From: Sphaerisporangium rufum
Lineage (GTDB): Bacteria; Actinomycetota; Actinomycetes; Streptosporangiales; Streptosporangiaceae
NCBI RefSeq assembly: GCF_016863395.1
Contig: NZ_BOOU01000076.1
Span: forward strand, 1-64,000
Direction of reading: 5' to 3'
Length of the DNA: 64,000 nt
Part shown: in pieces, positions 18,381 through 27,054 of the stretch
Position numbering within the stretch: the stretch's first letter is position 1
Layout: each line of letters starts with the position of its first letter
Notes under the pieces: generated by a model
The model's input: the letters and a program-made list of their open reading frames with translations, nothing else
What the model was told of the DNA's origin: nothing
The model's database searches: none
Position numbers and translations under genes: made by a program

Positions 18381-19748
18381 ATGCCGATGAAGCGAACGAA
18401 TTTCATGATCGCCGCGGCGCTGCTCGCCGCCGCGGGCGGGCTGGCCGCCTGCTCTCCCGACCAGGGGAAGAGCACGGCCGCGGCGGGCGGGAACGACGCG
18501 AGCAGCTGCACCAACACGATCACCAAGCAGAACCTGCCGGTCGTGACGATGTGGGGCTGGTATCCCAACATGCGACTCGTGGTGGACAACTTCAACAAGC
18601 GGCACGACGACGTGCAGGTCTGCTGGACCAACGTCGGCCAGGGCAACGACGAGTACCAGAAGTTCCAGACCGCCATCTCGGCGGGCACCGGCGCCCCCGA
18701 CGTGATCATGGTCGAGATGGACCGGATCCCGACCTTCCAGATCCAGAACGCGCTGGTCGACATCAAGAAGTACGGCTTCGACGCCGTCAAGGCCGACTAC
18801 GGCGCGGGCGCCTGGAAGGACGTCTCGGTCGGCGGCGCCGTCTACGGGGTGCCGGTCGACGGCGGCCCGCTGGCGATGATCTACCGCAAGGACGTCTTCG
18901 ACAAGTACCGGATCACCCCGCCGAAGACGTGGGCCGAGTACGAGCAGGCCGCGCGGAAGGTCAAGGACGCCGGAGGCCCGCACTTCGGCGACCTCGGCGC
19001 CAACGTGCCGGCCCTGATGATGGCGCTGCAGATCCAGAAGGGCGCCACCCCGTTCACCTACGACCCGGCGCGGCCGAAGGCGATCGGCGTCCGGCTCGAC
19101 GACCAGGCGTCCAAGGACGTGCTCGACTACTGGGGCGGCCTGGCCAGGCAGGGCCTGGTCGGCACGCAGAACCAGTTCACCCCCGAGTACATCTCCGGTG
19201 TGATCAACGGTAAGTACGCCACGTACATCTCGGCGGCCTGGGCGCCCGGGTATCTCACCGGCGCCGGCGTCGGCAAGGGCAAGGACACCGGCAGGTTCGC
19301 GGTGGCGCCGCTCCCGCAGTGGGACCCGGCCCGCCCGGTGCAGGTGAACTGGGGCGGCTCGGCCTTCGCGGTGACCGGCCAGGCCAAGGACCCCGCGCTG
19401 GCGGCGAAGGTGGCCTACGGTCTGTACGCCGACGACGCCTCGCTCGCCGACGGCTGGACCAATCAGATCATCTTCCCGCTGAACCTCAAGGTGCTGAAGG
19501 ACCCCGAGTTCGTGGCCGCCAAGGTGGCGTTCTTCGGCGGCCGGCAGGTGAACAAGGAGGTGTACGTCCCGGCGGCGGACGGTTACCGGGGCGTCACCTA
19601 CAGCCCGTTCGGCCAGTACTACTACGACGCGATGACCAAGCAGCTCAGCGCGCTGATCAAGGGATCGGTCACCGGCGCGCAGGCGGCCGACCGGCTCCAG
19701 CAGGACGTGGCGGCCTACGCCGAGGAGCAGGGCTTCACCGTCCAGTGA
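18381..19748 (+). CDS. Extracellular sugar-binding lipoprotein of second ABC importer
   Basis: 455-aa family-1 solute-binding protein. Lipoprotein signal: MPMKRTNFMIAAALLAAAGG then LAAC lipobox. The mature part shows WGWYPNMRLVVDNFNKRHDD, QTAISAGTGAPDVIMVEMDR and a C-terminal PFGQYYYDAMTKQLSALI. GAGGGAG precedes the ATG at 18381 at good distance; an earlier in-frame opening lies within the hairpin region. It follows the secreted esterase and precedes two permeases. The ligand is unknown; the esterase suggests a deacylated oligosaccharide. Confidence 0.92.
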   Translation: MPMKRTNFMIAAALLAAAGGLAACSPDQGKSTAAAGGNDASSCTNTITKQNLPVVTMWGWYPNMRLVVDNFNKRHDDVQVCWTNVGQGNDEYQKFQTAISAGTGAPDVIMVEMDRIPTFQIQNALVDIKKYGFDAVKADYGAGAWKDVSVGGAVYGVPVDGGPLAMIYRKDVFDKYRITPPKTWAEYEQAARKVKDAGGPHFGDLGANVPALMMALQIQKGATPFTYDPARPKAIGVRLDDQASKDVLDYWGGLARQGLVGTQNQFTPEYISGVINGKYATYISAAWAPGYLTGAGVGKGKDTGRFAVAPLPQWDPARPVQVNWGGSAFAVTGQAKDPALAAKVAYGLYADDASLADGWTNQIIFPLNLKVLKDPEFVAAKVAFFGGRQVNKEVYVPAADGYRGVTYSPFGQYYYDAMTKQLSALIKGSVTGAQAADRLQQDVAAYAEEQGFTVQ

Positions 19749-19754
19749 CGACCA

Positions 19755-19781
19755 GGGTGGGCCGGGCGTCCCGGCCCACCC
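19755..19781 (+). other. 12-bp perfect hairpin between binding protein and permease
   Basis: GGGTGGGCCGGG, loop CGT, then CCCGGCCCACCC, starting 7 bp after the binding-protein stop. The placement suits a stabilising or partial-terminator element that keeps the binding protein in excess over the permeases, as known for malE-malF type operons. Confidence 0.65.
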
Positions 19782-19814
19782 GCGACTCCCCGGCGTCGAC
19801 CTCCCGGAGCCACG

Positions 19815-20759
19815 ATGACATTCCTGACCGAAGAGAGCGCACCGCGCGCTCAGGTGACGGCCCCCACGGCCCGCGGCCGGGCGCGCCCGCGCGAGCATCT
19901 GATGGGGTGGCTCTTCGTCGGGCCGTTCGCGCTCGTCTTCCTGGCCCTCCTCATCGCGCCGCTCGGGTACGCGCTGTACCTCAGCCTCTTCCGCAGGCAG
20001 CTGATCGGCGGCACCGGCTTCGTGCTGTTCGACAACTACGCCAAGGCGTTCACCGACCCGAGCTTCCGGTCCGGGGTGTGGTTCGTCGTCCGCTTCTCGC
20101 TGGTGGCCATCCCGCTGCAGATCGCCGTCGCCCTCGCCATCGCCCTGATCCTGGACGCGGTGACCTCGCTGTTCGCCCGCTTCTCCCGGCTGATGATCTT
20201 CCTGCCCTACGCGATCCCCACCGTCATCGGCGCGGTCATGTGGGGTTTCCTGTACAGCAGGAGTTTCGGGCCGCTCACCGACGTCTTCGGGTGGTTCGGC
20301 GGCACCGCGCCCGACCTCCTCGGCGGCGACCTGATCTTCTACGGCCTGACGAACATCGTCACCTGGCAGTGGGCCGGCTATTACATGATCATCCTGTACG
20401 CGGCGCTGCAGGGCATCGACCCGGCGCTGTACGAGGCCGGCCGCATCGACGGCGCCGGCCGATGGCAGGTCGCGCTGCGGATCAAGATCCCGCTGATCAC
20501 TCCCGCGCTGCTGCTCATCCTGGTCTTCTCGCTCATCGGCACCCTGCAGTTCTTCAACGAGCCGCAGATCCTGCGCCACCTGGCGGCCGGCACGATCGGA
20601 CCGGACTTCACCCCCAACATGTACGCCTACCAGCAGGCGTTCGCGCTGGCCAACTTCAACTACGGATCGGCGATCTCCTTCGCGCTCGGCGGGATCGTCT
20701 TCGTCTGCGTCTACGCCTTCCTGTTCCTCACCCGCAAGCGCAGGAGCTTCCTTCGATGA
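19815..20759 (+). CDS. Sugar ABC transporter permease, MalF-like
   Basis: 314-aa membrane subunit. After a basic cytoplasmic tail, the first segment is LFVGPFALVFLALLIAPLGYALYLS; six segments can be followed. The EAA loop is EAGRIDGAGRWQVALRIKIP. The C-terminus ends in basic residues (TRKRRSFLR). CCCGGAG lies upstream of the ATG at 19815. Its TGA overlaps the start of the next permease (ATGA). No ATPase gene is in the cluster. Confidence 0.93.
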   Translation: MTFLTEESAPRAQVTAPTARGRARPREHLMGWLFVGPFALVFLALLIAPLGYALYLSLFRRQLIGGTGFVLFDNYAKAFTDPSFRSGVWFVVRFSLVAIPLQIAVALAIALILDAVTSLFARFSRLMIFLPYAIPTVIGAVMWGFLYSRSFGPLTDVFGWFGGTAPDLLGGDLIFYGLTNIVTWQWAGYYMIILYAALQGIDPALYEAGRIDGAGRWQVALRIKIPLITPALLLILVFSLIGTLQFFNEPQILRHLAAGTIGPDFTPNMYAYQQAFALANFNYGSAISFALGGIVFVCVYAFLFLTRKRRSFLR

Positions 20760-21622
20760 CCGCCCGCTCCCGCACCGCCGGGCGCCACCTGCCCGTCCAG
20801 GTGCTCCTCGGCTTCCTGGTCGTGTACTTCCTCGTGCCGTTCTGGTGGGTCATCGTCAACGGATCCAAGGACGCCTCCGGCCTGTTCGGCGGCGGCAACA
20901 CCATGTGGTTCGCCGGCCGCGTCGACTACGCCGGCAACCTCACCCGGCTGTTCACCTACGACGGCGGCATCTACGGGAGATGGATCCTCAACTCCACGCT
21001 GTACGCGCTGGCCGGCGGGGTCGGCGCCACCGTCCTCTCCGTCATGGCCGGCTACGGTTTCGCCAGATACCGGTTCGCCGGCCGGCGCTTCACCTTCTCC
21101 GTCATGCTCGGCGCGCTGATGGTGCCCGCGACGGCACTGGTCATCCCGACCTTCATCATGTTCTCCCGGCTCGGCCTGACGAACACCGTCTGGGCGGTGA
21201 TCCTCCCGTCGCTGCTCAACCCGTTCGGCGTCTACCTGATGCACGTGTACGCGCGCGACGCCGTCCCCGGCGAGATCCTCGACGCGGCACGCGCCGACGG
21301 CGCCGGCGAGTTGCGGACGTTCTTCCAGGTCGCGCTGCCGCTGATGCGCCCGGCGGTGGTGACGGTGCTGCTGCTGTCCGCGGTGGCCTCCTGGAACAAC
21401 TACTTCCTGCCGCTCGCCATGCTCTCCGACAACCGCCTGTTCCCGGTCACCGTCGGCCTCGGCGTCTGGCAGGGGATCGCCGCGGCGAACAATTCGGGCG
21501 GCACCTCGCTGTGGAGCCTCATCATCCTGGGCGCGCTGGTGTCGGTGATCCCGCTCGTCGTCGCCTTCTTCACCCTCCAGCGGCACTGGCGTGGCGGCCT
21601 GTCGGCCGGCGGCCTGAGATAG
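20756..21622 (+). CDS. Sugar ABC transporter permease, MalG-like
   Basis: 288-aa second permease of the importer. First membrane segment VQVLLGFLVVYFLVPFWWVIV; EAA loop DAARADGAGELRTFFQVALP; family stretch VPATALVIPTFIMFSRLGLTN. The start overlaps the previous permease stop by 4 bp, giving translational coupling. A 9-bp hairpin spans the stop codon (21607-21629). Last gene of the locus; a LacI-type regulator, usual for such clusters, is not visible nearby. Confidence 0.93.
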   Translation: MTARSRTAGRHLPVQVLLGFLVVYFLVPFWWVIVNGSKDASGLFGGGNTMWFAGRVDYAGNLTRLFTYDGGIYGRWILNSTLYALAGGVGATVLSVMAGYGFARYRFAGRRFTFSVMLGALMVPATALVIPTFIMFSRLGLTNTVWAVILPSLLNPFGVYLMHVYARDAVPGEILDAARADGAGELRTFFQVALPLMRPAVVTVLLLSAVASWNNYFLPLAMLSDNRLFPVTVGLGVWQGIAAANNSGGTSLWSLIILGALVSVIPLVVAFFTLQRHWRGGLSAGGLR

Positions 21623-21629
21623 GCCGCCG
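21607..21629 (+). terminator. Hairpin across stop codon of last permease
   Basis: CGGCGGCCT and AGGCCGCCG pair (9 bp, 5-nt loop) around the TAG at 21620-21622. The convergent aidB-like gene ends 70 bp further on. Confidence 0.45.
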
Positions 21630-21691
21630 ACCGCGCGCACCGCGTGACCGGGCCGCCCGCGGCCGCCCGGACGATCGCCCGGACGATCTCC

Positions 21692-23320
21692 TCAGGCGGG
21701 CTTCACGTTCACCCGGTCGATGATGGCGTCCAGGTCCGCCCCAGAGGGCAGCCCGCCGTAGGCCAGGCTCCGCTCCGGGCCCAGCCGGGCCGCGCAGAAG
21801 GCGTCGGCGACGGCGGGCGGGCCGTGCCGGACCAGCAGGGACGCCTGCAGTACCAGGGCGAGGCGCTCCACGACCTGGCGAGCGCGGTATTCGAGGCCGG
21901 CCGGGTCGGCGAGCGCGTCCTTGGCCGCGCGGACTGCGGCGTCCAGGTCGGCGTCGGCGCCCTTGGCGAGGTCCACCTCGCCGAAGAACGCGTCCAGGTT
22001 CTCCGGTTCCTTGCCGACCGACCGGAGCAGGTCCAGCGCGGCGACGTTGCCCGAGCCCTCCCAGATCCCGTTCAGCGGCGACTCGCGGAACAGCCGCGGC
22101 AGCTGCGAATCCTCCACGTAGCCGTTGCCGCCCAGGCACTCCAGCGACTCGGCCGCGTGCCCCGGGGCCCGCTTGCACACCCAGTACTTGGCCGCGGCCA
22201 GCGCCACCCGGCGCAGCGCCCCCTGGCCGGTGTCGCCGCGGATCGCCCGGTCGGTCGCCCCGGCCAGCCGCAGCGCCAGCGTGGTCGCCGCCTCCGACTC
22301 CAGCACCAGGTCGGCCAGCACGTTGCGCATCAGCGGCTGGTCGGCGAGCGGCTTGCCGAACGCCGACCGGTGCAGCGCGTGGTGCACGGCCTGCCGCACG
22401 CCGGCCCGCATGCCCGCCGCCGAGCCGAGCACGCAGTCCAGCCGGGTCATGTTGACCATCTCGATGATGGTGCGCACCCCCCGGCCCTCCTCGCCGACCA
22501 GGTGCGCCCGCGCGCCGTCGTACTCGACCTCCGCCGAGGCGTTGGACCGGTTGCCGAGCTTGTCCTTCAGCCGCACCAGGCGCAGCGCGTTGCGGGAGCC
22601 GTCCGGCAGCACCCGCGGCAGCAGGAAGCACGACAGGCCGCCCGGGGCCTGCGCCAGCACCAGGAACACATCGCACATCGGCGCCGAGTTGAACCACTTG
22701 TGGCCGGTGATCGCGTACGTGCCGTCGGCCAGCGGCTCGGCCCGGGTGGTGTTCGCCCGCACGTCCGAGCCGCCCTGCTTCTCGGTCATGGCCATCCCGG
22801 CCAGCACCCCCCGCTTGGTGGCGGGCGGGCGTAGGCCGGGCTCGTAGGCGCGCGAGGCGAGCAGCGGTTCCCACTCGGCGGCCAGCGCCGGGCGGTGCCG
22901 CAATGCCGCCACGCTGGCGTAGGTCATCGAGATCGGGCAGCCGTGCCCCGCCTCCACCTGCGACCACACGTAGAACTTGGCGGCCCGCGCCACATGCGCG
23001 CCCGGCCGCCGCGACACCCACGGCGAGGCGTGCAGGCCGTGCGTCACCGCCACCGACATCAACTCGTGCCAGGCCGGGTGGAACTCGACCTCGTCCAGCC
23101 GGTTGCCGTACCGGTCGTGGGTGCGCAGCACCGGCGGGTGCTCGTTGGCCAGCCGCCCCCACTCCTGCGCCCGCGCCGAGCCCGCCAGGGTGCCGAGCAT
23201 CCGCAACTCGCCGAGGGCCCAGTCCGCCTCCTCGCGCCGCACCCCCTCCACCAGGGCGGGATCGGCGGACACATCGTGGCCGGTGAGCGGGGGGGCCTGG
23301 TTGAAGACGTCGTGCGTCAA
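21692..23320 (-). CDS. aidB: AidB-like acyl-CoA dehydrogenase-family protein
   Basis: 542-aa flavoprotein matching E. coli AidB in length and architecture. AidB binds DNA and FAD and is part of the adaptive response to alkylation. The N-terminus is VFNQAPPLTGHDV as in AidB. The FAD/substrate region is GMAMTEKQGGSDVRANTT and ITGHKWFNSAPMCDVFLVLA; later LECLGGNGYVEDSQLPRLFR and PLNGIWEGSGNV. TTG at 23320 is chosen because GGAGG lies 9-14 nt upstream and it reproduces the AidB start; the frame remains open further upstream. It stands alone, convergent with the sugar locus. Confidence 0.87.
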   Translation of the reverse strand: MTHDVFNQAPPLTGHDVSADPALVEGVRREEADWALGELRMLGTLAGSARAQEWGRLANEHPPVLRTHDRYGNRLDEVEFHPAWHELMSVAVTHGLHASPWVSRRPGAHVARAAKFYVWSQVEAGHGCPISMTYASVAALRHRPALAAEWEPLLASRAYEPGLRPPATKRGVLAGMAMTEKQGGSDVRANTTRAEPLADGTYAITGHKWFNSAPMCDVFLVLAQAPGGLSCFLLPRVLPDGSRNALRLVRLKDKLGNRSNASAEVEYDGARAHLVGEEGRGVRTIIEMVNMTRLDCVLGSAAGMRAGVRQAVHHALHRSAFGKPLADQPLMRNVLADLVLESEAATTLALRLAGATDRAIRGDTGQGALRRVALAAAKYWVCKRAPGHAAESLECLGGNGYVEDSQLPRLFRESPLNGIWEGSGNVAALDLLRSVGKEPENLDAFFGEVDLAKGADADLDAAVRAAKDALADPAGLEYRARQVVERLALVLQASLLVRHGPPAVADAFCAARLGPERSLAYGGLPSGADLDAIIDRVNVKPA

Positions 23321-23601
23321 AGGAAGCCTCCGGGCGATCCGATGCGTGCGGGCAGGGACGCGAAGCGTTCGTTCGTGCACACTCCGCTTTCCATCACATC
23401 ATCATTTCCGGAAGAACGTTCCACCGGAGCGCGGCCCTGGTGGATTCGGTGCCCGCCGCTCGGGCAGGGGTGGCGCGACGGGGGACGAACGGACCGGCGA
23501 TCGGGGGAGCCCGGGGTGAAGGCGTCGCATGTCCGCGTACGGCGCGGGCCGGTCGCCGCGTGCCGCACCCGGCGGCCGCGGGCTCGGCTCAACATTTCCC
23601 G

Positions 23602-23628
23602 GGAACAGTGGGATGCTCGGGGGCGTGG
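23602..23628 (+). promoter_or_regulatory. ECF-type promoter before the sigma factor gene
   Basis: GGAAC (23602-23606), 17-bp spacer, CGTGG (23624-23628): a -35/-10 pair of the kind used by ECF sigma factors. The -35 overlaps the palindrome TTCCCGGGAA. It lies 20 bp before the sigma start codon, which suggests autoregulation. The remaining 23321-23601 gap also holds adjacent palindromes TTCCGGAA (23406-23413) and GAACGTTC (23414-23421). Confidence 0.5.
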
Positions 23629-23647
23629 ACGAGGAGGGGTGGGACCG

Positions 23648-24202
23648 GTGGACGGGCCTGACAAGACCGATGACCGGGTGCTCCACCAGCGTGTCGTGGG
23701 CGGCGACGAGGCCGCCCTCGGCGAGCTGCACGACCGCCTCTACCCGCTGGTGCTGGCGCTCGCGCTGCGGGTGACCCGGGACCGGTCCGTCGCCGAGGAC
23801 ATCGTCCAGGAGGTCTTCGTCACCTTCTGGCAGCGCCCGCTGTCCTTCGACCCCGACCGGGGCACCCTGCGGTCCTGGCTGGCCACCATCGCCCACCGGC
23901 GCGCGGTGGACCACGTCCGCACCGAGGAACGGCACCGCACCGCGCGCGCCCCGCTGCTGCCCGAGCCCGCCGCCGGCCCTCCCGAGGAGGGCGTGCTCGC
24001 CGCCGACGAGGCCGCCCGCGTCCGGCGCGCCGTCAGCCGGTTGCCCGGCGAGGTGCGCCAGGCCATCGAACTCGCCTACTACGGTGGCCGTACCTACCGC
24101 CAGGCGGCCGAAGAGCTCGGCCTGCCCGAGGGGACGGTCAAATCCCGGATCAGACTCGGCCTGCGGAAGATCGCCGACGAGCTCTCCGAAGAGGAGGTGT
24201 GA
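23648..24202 (+). CDS. ECF-family RNA polymerase sigma factor
   Basis: 184-aa extracytoplasmic-function sigma factor. Region 2: ALGELHDRLYPLVLALALRV, then SVAEDIVQEVFVTFWQRP and LRSWLATIAHRRAVDHVR. Region 4: RRAVSRLPGEVRQAIELAYYGGRTYRQAAEELGLPEGTVKSRI. The GTG at 23648 follows GGAGGGG and gives a normal N-terminus; the frame stays open far upstream on the antisense of aidB. No zinc-binding anti-sigma motif (HxxxCxxC) follows; instead the next gene encodes an MDMPI-fold protein, which may be its regulator. Confidence 0.9.
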   Translation: MDGPDKTDDRVLHQRVVGGDEAALGELHDRLYPLVLALALRVTRDRSVAEDIVQEVFVTFWQRPLSFDPDRGTLRSWLATIAHRRAVDHVRTEERHRTARAPLLPEPAAGPPEEGVLAADEAARVRRAVSRLPGEVRQAIELAYYGGRTYRQAAEELGLPEGTVKSRIRLGLRKIADELSEEEV

Positions 24203-24204
24203 CG

Positions 24205-25146
24205 GTGGATCGCCAGCCGCGCTCCGGCGCCGGGATCCCCGGACCCTCCGACCCCATCACCCGCCTGGCCGTGGACGCCGCCGCCGAGCGCCTCGGCCCG
24301 CCGCCGGCCGCCGCCCGGTCCCGGCTGCTGGCCGCCGCCCGGGCCGCCCGCCGGCCGGCCGGCGCCGCCGGCCACCCCGCCCCGTACGCGGCCCGGGTGG
24401 CCGCCATGGACGCCCTGCTCGCCTCGGCCGCGCCCGCCGACCTGTCCCGCCGCATCGTGGAGGGCTGGACGCTGACGGAACTGGTCGCCCACCTCGCCGC
24501 CGTCGACGGCCTGGTCGCGGCGGCGCTGGGCACCCCGGTCGCCGGCCCGCCACCCGGCGCCGACGACCCGATCGCCCGCACCGCCGAACTGCACGCCCAC
24601 ATCCGCGACCTGCCCGCCGACCGCGTCCGCGCCGAATGGCTCGACCAGGCCGCCGCGCTCGCCGAGCGCGCCGCCGCGACCGATCCGGGCACCCCGGTCA
24701 CCGCCTCCGGCATGACGCTGCCGCTGGCCGACCACCTGCTCGCCCGCGCGCTGGAGACCTGGATCCACACCGCCGACGCCGCCGCCGTGCTCGGTCTCGC
24801 CCTGCCCCGCCCGATCACCGAGCACATCCGGCCGACCGCCGACCTGTGCGCCCGGCTGGTCCCGGTGACGATGGCGCTGTCCGGGCTGGCCGCCCCCGGC
24901 CGCACGCTGCGCCTGACCCTGACCGGTGACGGCGGCGGCACCTGGCACCTTCCCCTCGCCCCGCAGGAGCCCGCCGAGCCGCCGGCCGGCACGCCGGCGG
25001 ACACCGAGATCAGCTGTGACGCCGTCGCCTTCTGCTTCCTCCTCGGCGGCCGCGGCTCCCCGGACGCCTTCCCTGCCGACGTCCACGGCGACCACGCCCT
25101 GGCCCGTGACATCCTGCACGCAGCCCCCGCCCTCTCCGGGCCTTGA
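24205..25146 (+). CDS. MDMPI/DinB-fold protein, possible sigma-factor partner
   Basis: 313-aa protein with a mycothiol-dependent-maleylpyruvate-isomerase N-terminal fold: WTLTELVAHLAAVDGLVAAAL supplies the first metal-ligand His and ALETWIHTADAAAVLG the E-x3-H pair known from the family. An extra N-terminal segment of about 65 residues resembles the short helical part preceding anti-sigma domains. GAGGAGG at 24191-24197 suits the GTG at 24205; the GTG at 24199 overlaps the sigma stop but lies too close to the SD. Tight linkage to the ECF gene suggests it controls that sigma factor; an enzyme role in thiol transfer is the alternative. Confidence 0.72.
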   Translation: MDRQPRSGAGIPGPSDPITRLAVDAAAERLGPPPAAARSRLLAAARAARRPAGAAGHPAPYAARVAAMDALLASAAPADLSRRIVEGWTLTELVAHLAAVDGLVAAALGTPVAGPPPGADDPIARTAELHAHIRDLPADRVRAEWLDQAAALAERAAATDPGTPVTASGMTLPLADHLLARALETWIHTADAAAVLGLALPRPITEHIRPTADLCARLVPVTMALSGLAAPGRTLRLTLTGDGGGTWHLPLAPQEPAEPPAGTPADTEISCDAVAFCFLLGGRGSPDAFPADVHGDHALARDILHAAPALSGP

Positions 25147-25186
25147 GATCGGGTTGCGACATATCGCGGTTGGGGCGGTTTGGGGC

Positions 25187-25192
25187 TACATT
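25187..25192 (+). promoter_or_regulatory. -10 hexamer TACATT (leaderless)
   Basis: TACATT ends 6 nt before the ATG at 25199, and no ribosome-binding site lies between. This separates the DUF1707 gene from the upstream sigma operon. Confidence 0.5.
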
Positions 25193-25198
25193 CGGGGC

Positions 25199-26047
25199 AT
25201 GGATGAATCGGGTGGCATGCGGGCTTCGGATGCCGAGCGGGAAGCGGTGGTCGAGCGGCTCCGGGAGGCGTCGGTCGAGGGCCGGCTGACGCTGGCCGAG
25301 CTGACCGAGCGCACCGAGGCCGCCTACCTGGCCGCCACGCACGCCGAGCTGGCCCAGGTCACCGCCGACCTGCCGGGCGGGCCGCCGCAGGCGTACCGGC
25401 CGCCGGCCGCCCCGCGGACCGGCGGGCGGGCCCGCCGGTGGCTGGTCGCGGTCATGGGCGACACCAAGCGGCATGGCAAGTGGCGGATCGACGGGGAGAT
25501 CGGCGCGGTCGCGGTGATGGGGGACGTGACGATCGACCTGCGCGAGGCCGAGGTGCGGTCCAACGAGATCGACATCGTCGCCACCGTGGTCATGGGCGAC
25601 ATCAAGATCATCGTGCCGGACGGGGTGGACGTCGACCTGACCGGCGTCGTGGTCATGGGGGACAAGAGCACCAGGGTCATCGAGGCGCCGCCCGGGCAGA
25701 ACGTGCCGATCGTCCGGGTCCGCGCGTACGTGCTGATGGGCGACGTGAAGGTGATCGGCGACTCGCACGCCAAGCCGATCAAACGGGACTGGTACGCCTG
25801 GAGCGGCTGGTGGGCCGAGCGGCGTGCCGAGTTCCGCGAGGACATGCGGGGTATGCGGCGCGAGCTGCGCGACGAGCGCCGCGGCCGTGGCCGCTACCGG
25901 GACCGGCGCGAGCTGTACGGCGCCGCGCCGGGCGGCTGGGACCACGGTCACGGTGCCTGGCACGGGGGCGAGGCCCCCGAGCACGCCGACCCCTACCGGC
26001 GGCCCGGCCCGCCGCCTCCGGCGCCGCCGTCCCCGCCGGGATACTGA
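25199..26047 (+). CDS. DUF1707 / LiaF-like cell-envelope-response protein
   Basis: 282-aa protein. Residues about 7-55 form the DUF1707 domain (MRASDAEREAVVERLREASV...LTLAELTERTEAAYLAATHAEL). The middle carries five VMGD/LMGD repeats (VAVMGDTKRHG, VAVMGDVTIDL, VVMGDIKIIVP, VVMGDKSTRV, VLMGDVKVIGD) typical of the LiaF/YvqF C-terminal beta structure. The C-terminus is charged, then His/Gly/Pro-rich. No membrane segment is seen, unlike LiaF itself. The family is linked to envelope stress in actinobacteria; function here is unknown. The mRNA is probably leaderless. Confidence 0.82.
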   Translation: MDESGGMRASDAEREAVVERLREASVEGRLTLAELTERTEAAYLAATHAELAQVTADLPGGPPQAYRPPAAPRTGGRARRWLVAVMGDTKRHGKWRIDGEIGAVAVMGDVTIDLREAEVRSNEIDIVATVVMGDIKIIVPDGVDVDLTGVVVMGDKSTRVIEAPPGQNVPIVRVRAYVLMGDVKVIGDSHAKPIKRDWYAWSGWWAERRAEFREDMRGMRRELRDERRGRGRYRDRRELYGAAPGGWDHGHGAWHGGEAPEHADPYRRPGPPPPAPPSPPGY

Positions 26048-26053
26048 CTTCGG

Positions 26054-26686
26054 TCAACCGGCGGCCGCGGCGGCCTCGGCCTGCTGGACGGCCTTCTTGA
26101 GCGCGCCGGGGACCGGGTGGATCGGGTCGCCCAGCTCTTCGGCGCGGTGGCGTACCCCGCGCCATTCGGCCCGGGGCAACACGGTCCGCAGCCGGACGGC
26201 CGCGGCCAGCGCGGCGAGCGCGGCGTCCGCCGGTGCCAGGCGCTCCACCGGCCGGCCGCCCTTCAGCGCGGACGCGGCCGTGCTCGCCAGCTGCTTCGGC
26301 ACCCGCGGGTCGCGGACCGTCACCTTGGTGTAGGGGAAGATGCCGAGCACCCGGTGGGTCTCCAGCCGGATCCAGCCGCCGGCGGCCAGCCGGGCACGCA
26401 CGTCGCGGACGGCGGCGCCGGTCGCCCGGCTCACCCAGCGCTGCCAGGAACGGGGCCGGGCCGCTGCGATCTGCTGGAGCACCGGGTCCAGCAGCGGATC
26501 CGCGGAGTGGGCGCGAGCCGCCTTCGGCCGCCCGCCGGTGTCGGTGAGGTCGCCGCGCAGCAGCAACTCGGCCAGGATCCCGGCGCGCAGCAGGTAGCCG
26601 AGCCGGAACCCGGCGACCGGGCGTCCGCGCCGTGGGTCGTAGGCGAGCAGGTAGAGCCGCTCGGGCAGCGTCTCGGGCAGGTTCAT
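26054..26686 (-). CDS. GPP34 (GOLPH3/VPS74-like) family protein
   Basis: 210-aa member of the GPP34 family, common in actinomycetes and related to eukaryotic Golgi phosphoprotein 3. Typical opening PETLPERLYLLAYDPRRGRP and YLLRAGILAELLLRGDL, then DPLLDPVLQQIAA, the beta-hairpin region GWIRLETHRVLGIFPYTKVTV and a helical C-terminus. In eukaryotes the fold binds phosphoinositides; the bacterial role is not known. It lies 20 bp downstream of the RHH gene and may be in the same transcript (SPFH, RHH, GPP34). Confidence 0.85.
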   Translation of the reverse strand: MNLPETLPERLYLLAYDPRRGRPVAGFRLGYLLRAGILAELLLRGDLTDTGGRPKAARAHSADPLLDPVLQQIAAARPRSWQRWVSRATGAAVRDVRARLAAGGWIRLETHRVLGIFPYTKVTVRDPRVPKQLASTAASALKGGRPVERLAPADAALAALAAAVRLRTVLPRAEWRGVRHRAEELGDPIHPVPGALKKAVQQAEAAAAAG

Positions 26687-26706
26687 CTCACTCGTCTCCT
26701 CGCTGG

Positions 26707-27054
26707 TCACCCGGGGGCGCCGTCCTCGCCGCCGCCGGTCCTGCCGGTCGTGCCGCCGTTCGCGTCGCCGGCCGTGCCGCCGTCCGTACGCCCGGTCGCG
26801 TCGCCGTCCGTACGCCCGGCCGTGCCGCCGGCCGGGGCGCCCGCGGAGGCACCTTGGGCCGGTGCCTTGCGCGGGCGGCCGCGGCGGGGGATGCCGCCCG
26901 CCTCGCCGGGCAGCCGCCCGGCGTCGGCCAGTGCCCGGCGGAGCAGGAACTCGATCTGGGCGTTGGTGCTGCGCAACTCGTCCCCGGCCCACCGGGCGAG
27001 CGCGTCGTGCACGGCCGGGTCGAGCCTCAACAGGATCTTCTTGCGTTCGCTCAC
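26707..27054 (-). CDS. Ribbon-helix-helix (Arc-like) DNA-binding protein
   Basis: 115-aa protein. The first 45 residues form an Arc/CopG-type ribbon-helix-helix (ERKKILLRLDPAVHDALARW, then ELRSTNAQIEFLLRRAL). The rest is a disordered tail rich in Gly, Ala, Thr and Asp with short repeats of TGRTDG type. The GTG start overlaps the SPFH stop (GTGA), so the pair is coupled. It most likely represses its operon through the 16-bp palindrome before the SPFH gene. This SPFH-RHH pairing is frequent in actinomycetes. Confidence 0.82.
   Translation of the reverse strand: MSERKKILLRLDPAVHDALARWAGDELRSTNAQIEFLLRRALADAGRLPGEAGGIPRRGRPRKAPAQGASAGAPAGGTAGRTDGDATGRTDGGTAGDANGGTTGRTGGGEDGAPG

Noticed and set aside
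16065-20579. A 1,504-codon open frame on the minus strand across the second sugar locus
   Set aside because: It runs antisense to four well-supported genes; such long frames arise from GC-biased third positions. The translation is Arg/Gly/Val/Ala-rich with no domain.
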